From the NCBI GenBank assembly GCA_942492115.1, contig CALODL010000015.1:397757-461756 (forward strand): a stretch of DNA of 64,000 nucleotides. The letters are read 5' to 3'. The stretch's first letter is position 1. Each line of letters opens with the position of its first letter. A program made the translations under genes and the position numbers. Below the pieces are notes generated by a model, which worked only from the letters and a program-made list of their open reading frames with translations, searched no databases and was not told where the DNA came from. This document shows positions 60,563 to 64,000 of this stretch, piece by piece. This DNA comes from CALODL01 sp942492115 (lineage in GTDB: Bacteria; Planctomycetota; Phycisphaerae; UBA1845; CAIVHJ01).

Positions 60563-61066
60563 CTATTCATCACGCACGTACTGAATCTCCATTGCCTTTT
60601 TTTCCTGGCCGTCAGCACCGGTGAAATACATCTCCATGCTGTTGGCGTCCGGCCCTTTGAAGGAGATCACCGATCGTTTCTTCATCGGCTGGCCCGTTTG
60701 CGGGCAAGTCATCTGCCCTGCCATCGTGTAGACATCGCGACCGGCGTCGTGCTCACCATGCTCGATGTGGAAGAAAGTCGCCATCGAATCGATCCAGAAC
60801 CCCTCGTAACGCCCATCGGTCGTGTTGTATCCCCAGAAGCCACGCCCCGAAAACATCCCCGCGTCGTCCTCGTAGACTTGTTCGAGGAATTTTCCGCCCA
60901 GGACCATGGTGTTCTTCATCGTCCCGGTCGAGGCCATCGGATCAGCAGCGGGATCCATCCAGATCTTGACCACCGAGCGCCACGTGCCCTCGAAACGGGC
61001 CAGAGATGCGTGCTCGGGACCGGGCTGGCCAATTGCTGCGTGATCAGCGGTCATTTTGTCACTCAT
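60563..61066 (-). CDS. DUF1579-family protein
   Basis: A 167-residue protein with the DUF1579 pattern GPEHASLARFEGTWRSVVKIWMDP, LGGKFLEQVYEDD, GFWGYNTTDGRYEGFWIDSMAT and MTCPQTGQPMKKRSVISF, a lipocalin-like beta-barrel family found in many bacteria without known biochemistry. The ATG at 61066 overlaps the stop of the frameshifted dockerin gene (ATGAGTGA), so the two are co-transcribed. Confidence 0.9.
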   Translation of the reverse strand: MSDKMTADHAAIGQPGPEHASLARFEGTWRSVVKIWMDPAADPMASTGTMKNTMVLGGKFLEQVYEDDAGMFSGRGFWGYNTTDGRYEGFWIDSMATFFHIEHGEHDAGRDVYTMAGQMTCPQTGQPMKKRSVISFKGPDANSMEMYFTGADGQEKKAMEIQYVRDE

Positions 61067-61408
61067 GCGTGGTCTCCTTGTGTCGTGCTGTGTCTACCAC
61101 CCGACGCGGGTCACCTGCAACGCGCACCCGTGCCGGCGTGAGCCGTTGTATCTCGATAACAGAAAGTGGATCCGCCGGGAACAGGAATGTCCGGTGCGTG
61201 TCGTCGTATGCAGGGTCGGCTCGAAATCGGCACAGGCGGCGCCCGGAGGCACGGTGGGCCCTGCGCGGTACGCATCGAAAAACGCCTGGATGTCCTGGCC
61301 ATCGACGCACGCATCAGCGTTGAGGTCGCCGGCGCAGGTCGCGCACGGTTGGCCTGCCAAAACGCTCGACCACGGCAAACACAGTACGAAGCCCATCCGC
61401 TGTCGCAT
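61059..61408 (-). pseudogene. Small dockerin-like secreted protein, frameshifted
   Basis: From ATG 61408 the frame codes a short signal-like start and a dockerin-like EF-hand (GDLNADACVDGQDIQAFFDAY) up to AACADFE. About 61219-61222 the frame breaks; in the frame one base over the sequence reads DPAYDDTHRTFLFPADPL and LTPARVRVAG, which matches the THRTFLFP ending of the FG-GAP proteins, and stops at 61059, overlapping the DUF1579 start. One missing base therefore explains it. A different frame also stays open to 61094 but reads as noise. Confidence 0.7.
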
Positions 61409-61627
61409 GATGCAAGTATAACCGACGCTGAATCTTAGATTCGATGGCGGCGCGTACCCGGAATCCCCAATTGTGGGTGACATTGCCCAAGTACCCGGCC
61501 AGCGGTGGCCATCAGAACCGTAACCCGTTGCTGGACAATATTCGTTCGTTTCTGGCACGAGGCGTGCTTCAACTCCCATGACCCGCGAAGCACGATTCGA
61601 GAGCACTCTTGAAAGGAGACGTGAACA

Positions 61628-62395
61628 ATGCGCGCATGTCGATTGAGCATCTTCAACATCACGATCGTTTGTTTGATGGCCAGCCTGGCGTACGTTCGGC
61701 CCACCCTGGGGACCGATGATCTGGACGACTGGAATCCACTCCCGGATGAAGGCCCCGCATCTTTCGTGATCATCCCGATCCTATTTCCTCAGGATGAAGG
61801 GCTCAGCCAGGTCACGATCTGGGAACAACTGCCGGGCTACATCCCTGGCGGCCCACTCGACGGCAGTTCCGACGAGAATGGCGATGCAATCGAAGTGAAT
61901 CCGCACCGTACTCCGATGACGCAGGCTGAGTTTGAACTCATGTGCGAATCCAGGCCTGGCAGCAGCTTCGAGGTCGCCGTAGACGGTCGCTGGGTGTGCT
62001 GCAAGGTCGACTGGGGCTGCTTCATCTGCAACGAGTCCATGGACTGCGAAATCGATTGCGCATCCGTCGAGTGCGAACTGGAATTCGGCAGTGACTATGA
62101 AGGGCCACACTTCGATAATCCGGCAGCCGCGGATGCCTGCCAGAAGGACGGCGATGGTGACGGGTATCCGGACGGGATTTACTCGGAGTTCGACGACGGT
62201 GGTTGGGGCTGTTGTGACCCCGACTATGGCTGCCTCGAATGCCATCCGGGATCGGGCTGTGAAATGATGTGCTTCACGCCGGAGTGCCAGGCCACGATGA
62301 ATGGGACGGCGCTGGATGACACCGCGAACGCGGAATCGAGCAGCGGCCCTGGCAAGCGCTATCGCCGCGCGACGCACTCACGAAGTCGCCAATAA
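61628..62395 (+). CDS. Secreted Cys-rich protein with two CC-x-D-x-GC repeats
   Basis: A 255-residue protein; the ATG has AAGGAG upstream and opens a signal peptide (IVCLMASLAYVRPTLG). Two Cys modules in the second half share the same layout: WVCCKVDWGCFICNESMDCEIDC-SVEC (about 119-145) and WGCCDPDYGCLECHPGSGCEMMC-TPEC (about 195-221), and an EF-hand-like DGDGDGYPDG lies between them. The N-terminal part is acidic and Pro-rich; the C-terminus is basic. Probably disulfide-bonded outside. Function unknown. Confidence 0.8.
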   Translation: MRACRLSIFNITIVCLMASLAYVRPTLGTDDLDDWNPLPDEGPASFVIIPILFPQDEGLSQVTIWEQLPGYIPGGPLDGSSDENGDAIEVNPHRTPMTQAEFELMCESRPGSSFEVAVDGRWVCCKVDWGCFICNESMDCEIDCASVECELEFGSDYEGPHFDNPAAADACQKDGDGDGYPDGIYSEFDDGGWGCCDPDYGCLECHPGSGCEMMCFTPECQATMNGTALDDTANAESSSGPGKRYRRATHSRSRQ

Positions 62396-62616
62396 CCTGC
62401 ACACCGGCGTACGACGTTGGCTGGCACTGGGCAGCACGCCCGATTTATCATGATCGGGCGAGCTGTTCGTCGCCTGGCTCCCTGCACCGCTCGCGGAGGT
62501 CGCATTGTGGTGCTTCGCGCTGCGACAACAATGACCTAGTATGGGAACCGTGCCGCACGCGGTTCGGCTCTGCGTCCATTACGACTGACTCTTGAACAAC
62601 AGCATTCGAGTACCCC
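62396..62616. other. Intergenic region with hairpins
   Basis: Between the Cys-rich gene and the propeller gene lies CGCCCGAT-N8-ATCGGGCG at 62438-62461, without a T run, and a second bulged hairpin around 62491-62536 (AGGTC...ATTGT against ACAATGACCT). No gene was seen. One could be a terminator-like structure for the upstream gene or an operator. Confidence 0.4.
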
Positions 62617-64000
62617 ATGGTCAACACCCGATTCACTTCGCTGACGCGGTCGAGCGCGCTGTACGTGCTGACGATGGCGTCGATCGCCCTCGCCCAGTCA
62701 CCCAGCGACCACTGGCCCCAGTTTCGCGGCAGCGGTGCCCGCGGGATCGGCAGCGGCATGCCTCCTACGCACTGGAATATCGAAACGGGAGAGAACATCA
62801 AATGGACCACTGAGATCCCCGGCCTGGCGCACTCCTCACCCATTGTATGGGGCGACCGGGTTTACCTGACAACCGCAACCAGCAGCGATGAAGGCTCAAC
62901 AGACACCGGCTGGATGGGGGGCTCCGGTGAATCGGCCCGCGACACGGAGCCGTGGTCCTGGAGAGTCCTGTGCATCGATCGGACCAGTGGACGCATTCTG
63001 TGGGACCGTACCGCACACACCGGCATGCCGCGGGTCAAGCGTCACCTCAAGGCCACGCATGCCAACAGCACGCCGGCCACCGACGGCCGCCATGTCGTGG
63101 CTTTCTTCGGCTCGGAAGGATTGTTCTGTTTCGACGTGGATGGCGTTCTCGTATGGAAGAAAGACCTGGGGATCATCAACTGCGGTCCATACAATGCTCC
63201 CGAGCTCGAATGGGGTTTTGCAAGCTCGCCGATCATCTACAAGAACATGGTCATCGTGCAGTGCGATGGTTTGAACACCGGGTTCTGGGCCGCGTTCGAT
63301 ATCAAGGACGGTCGCGAACGACTCAGGGTCCAACGTGCGGATGTCGCGACATGGAGCACACCAACGGTCATCGAACATGAGGGCACGGCGCAGGTCATCG
63401 TCAATGGCTTCAAGCACATGGGCGGATACGATCTGAAGACGGGCCGGGAATTGTGGAAGCTGAGTGGCGGGGGCGATGTGCCGGTGCCCACTCCGTTCCT
63501 GGCCGACGATGCCTTGATCGTGACCAACGGCCATGGAGGCAATCATCTGTTCATCGTGGAGGCGGGTGCTCGCGGGGACATCACGCCGGAAGACAAAGAA
63601 GACAAGAACAACAGACCACCCGGATTGCGCTGGTGGCTGACCAAGGTTGGCTCGTACATGCCCACCCCGGTTGCGTCAGACGGCCGCCTCTATCTCGGAA
63701 ACGACAACGGCATTCTTGCAGTCGGAGATTTGAAGACCGGCGACCTCGTCTACCGCGAACGCCTCGATGACTCCGGAGGAACCTATTCGGCTTCTGCAGT
63801 CATGGCCGGCCCGCATGTGTACTTCACCAGCGAAGATGGTGACATTCACGTCGTCAAGGCTGGTCAGAATTTCAACAAGATCGCGACCAACTCGATGAAC
63901 GCAGCATGCATGGCCACGCCGGCAATCTCACGCGGCGAGCTGTTCATCCGGACCCGGAAACACCTGGTTTGCGTCGCCCATCACCGGGTCCCCGAAGCCA
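62617..64000 (+). CDS. PQQ-like beta-propeller protein (3' end beyond the window)
   Basis: Open from ATG 62617 to the right edge (461 codons visible). After a signal peptide (ASIALAQS) it reads WPQFRGSGARG, the usual opening of planctomycete PQQ-propeller proteins, and blade motifs HSSPIVWGDRVYLTTA, DRTSGRILWDRTAH, YDLKTGRELWKL, VGDLKTGDLVYRERL. Related to the lipoprotein at 23111 but without a lipobox, so it is probably periplasmic or exported. Dehydrogenase activity is possible but not shown by any active-site motif. Confidence 0.9.
   Translation, partial: MVNTRFTSLTRSSALYVLTMASIALAQSPSDHWPQFRGSGARGIGSGMPPTHWNIETGENIKWTTEIPGLAHSSPIVWGDRVYLTTATSSDEGSTDTGWMGGSGESARDTEPWSWRVLCIDRTSGRILWDRTAHTGMPRVKRHLKATHANSTPATDGRHVVAFFGSEGLFCFDVDGVLVWKKDLGIINCGPYNAPELEWGFASSPIIYKNMVIVQCDGLNTGFWAAFDIKDGRERLRVQRADVATWSTPTVIEHEGTAQVIVNGFKHMGGYDLKTGRELWKLSGGGDVPVPTPFLADDALIVTNGHGGNHLFIVEAGARGDITPEDKEDKNNRPPGLRWWLTKVGSYMPTPVASDGRLYLGNDNGILAVGDLKTGDLVYRERLDDSGGTYSASAVMAGPHVYFTSEDGDIHVVKAGQNFNKIATNSMNAACMATPAISRGELFIRTRKHLVCVAHHRVPEA

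Noticed and set aside
60491..61141. 216-residue plus-strand frame
   Set aside because: Antisense to the DUF1579 gene and without a start signal or domain.

Overview
The window looks like a chromosome segment of a high-GC member of the Planctomycetota, probably a Phycisphaerae-like lineage. The evidence is the mixture of large secreted FG-GAP/UnbV proteins with dockerin-like EF-hand modules, Cys-rich secreted repeat proteins, two ECF sigma factors of the type abundant in this phylum, one of them overlapping a Ser/Thr kinase-TPR gene, many lipoproteins and PQQ-type propellers. No rRNA, tRNA, CRISPR array, IS element or phage gene was seen. The assignment rests on gene style only.

Layout. 1-2.3 kb: end of a Cys-rich repeat protein with a strong terminator. 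2.4-6 kb: a thioredoxin-like lipoprotein read through an in-frame TGA (Sec), an FHA-GAF-PP2C phosphatase, and two small membrane proteins. 6-11.5 kb: two divergent secreted FG-GAP/UnbV paralogues around two perfect palindromes. 11.5-13.6 kb: coiled-coil membrane protein, LOG-like protein, DUF3568-like lipoprotein. 13.7-23 kb: a complete chemosensory operon (MCP, CheW, CheR, CheW, hybrid CheA with two Hpt domains, CheB) whose last member is a receiver-PP2C phosphatase, suggesting output to a partner-switching or sigma circuit rather than flagella. 23-32 kb: propeller lipoprotein, HrpB helicase, two-component hybrid kinase, yeast-type cytosine deaminase, lipoprotein. 32-35 kb: ECF sigma factor and Ser/Thr kinase. 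35.1-35.8 kb: a deiodinase-like selenoprotein. 35.9-37.3 kb: beta-lactamase-fold hydrolase. 37.4-41.5 kb: a tightly overlapping five-gene operon built around a 78-residue Tat-type precursor with a six-cysteine knottin pattern. 41.6-45.3 kb: Nudix hydrolase, cysteine dioxygenase plus YeiH-like sulfite/sulfate exporter, PadR regulator. 45.4-53.4 kb: acyl-CoA ligase, an orphan 585-residue protein, a second ECF sigma factor with a secreted putative amidase, an alpha/beta-hydrolase lipoprotein and a GH130 phosphorylase. 53.6-60.3 kb: M20 peptidase, isochorismatase-like hydrolase, RND efflux adaptor and pump. 60.3-64 kb: small proteins, DUF1579, a frameshifted dockerin protein, a Cys-rich repeat protein and the start of a PQQ-propeller protein running off the right edge.

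Two results stand out. First, two unrelated extracytoplasmic redox lipoproteins are each interrupted by an in-frame TGA exactly at the catalytic position, and both TGAs are followed by the same hairpin architecture (10-nt spacer, 7-bp stem, GGC loop) with different stem sequences, i.e. covarying bacterial SECIS elements. Second, the knottin operon joins a Tat-exported cystine-knot-like peptide, a VKOR-DsbA disulfide-forming fusion, a PqqD-like recognition protein, an HprK-like kinase and a nucleotidyltransferase-SET fusion; I do not know this combination as a described system.

Four genes (cheR, one cheW, the hybrid kinase and a small dockerin gene) carry single frameshifts, three of them clearly in short G or GC tracts; they may be assembly indels or real lesions.
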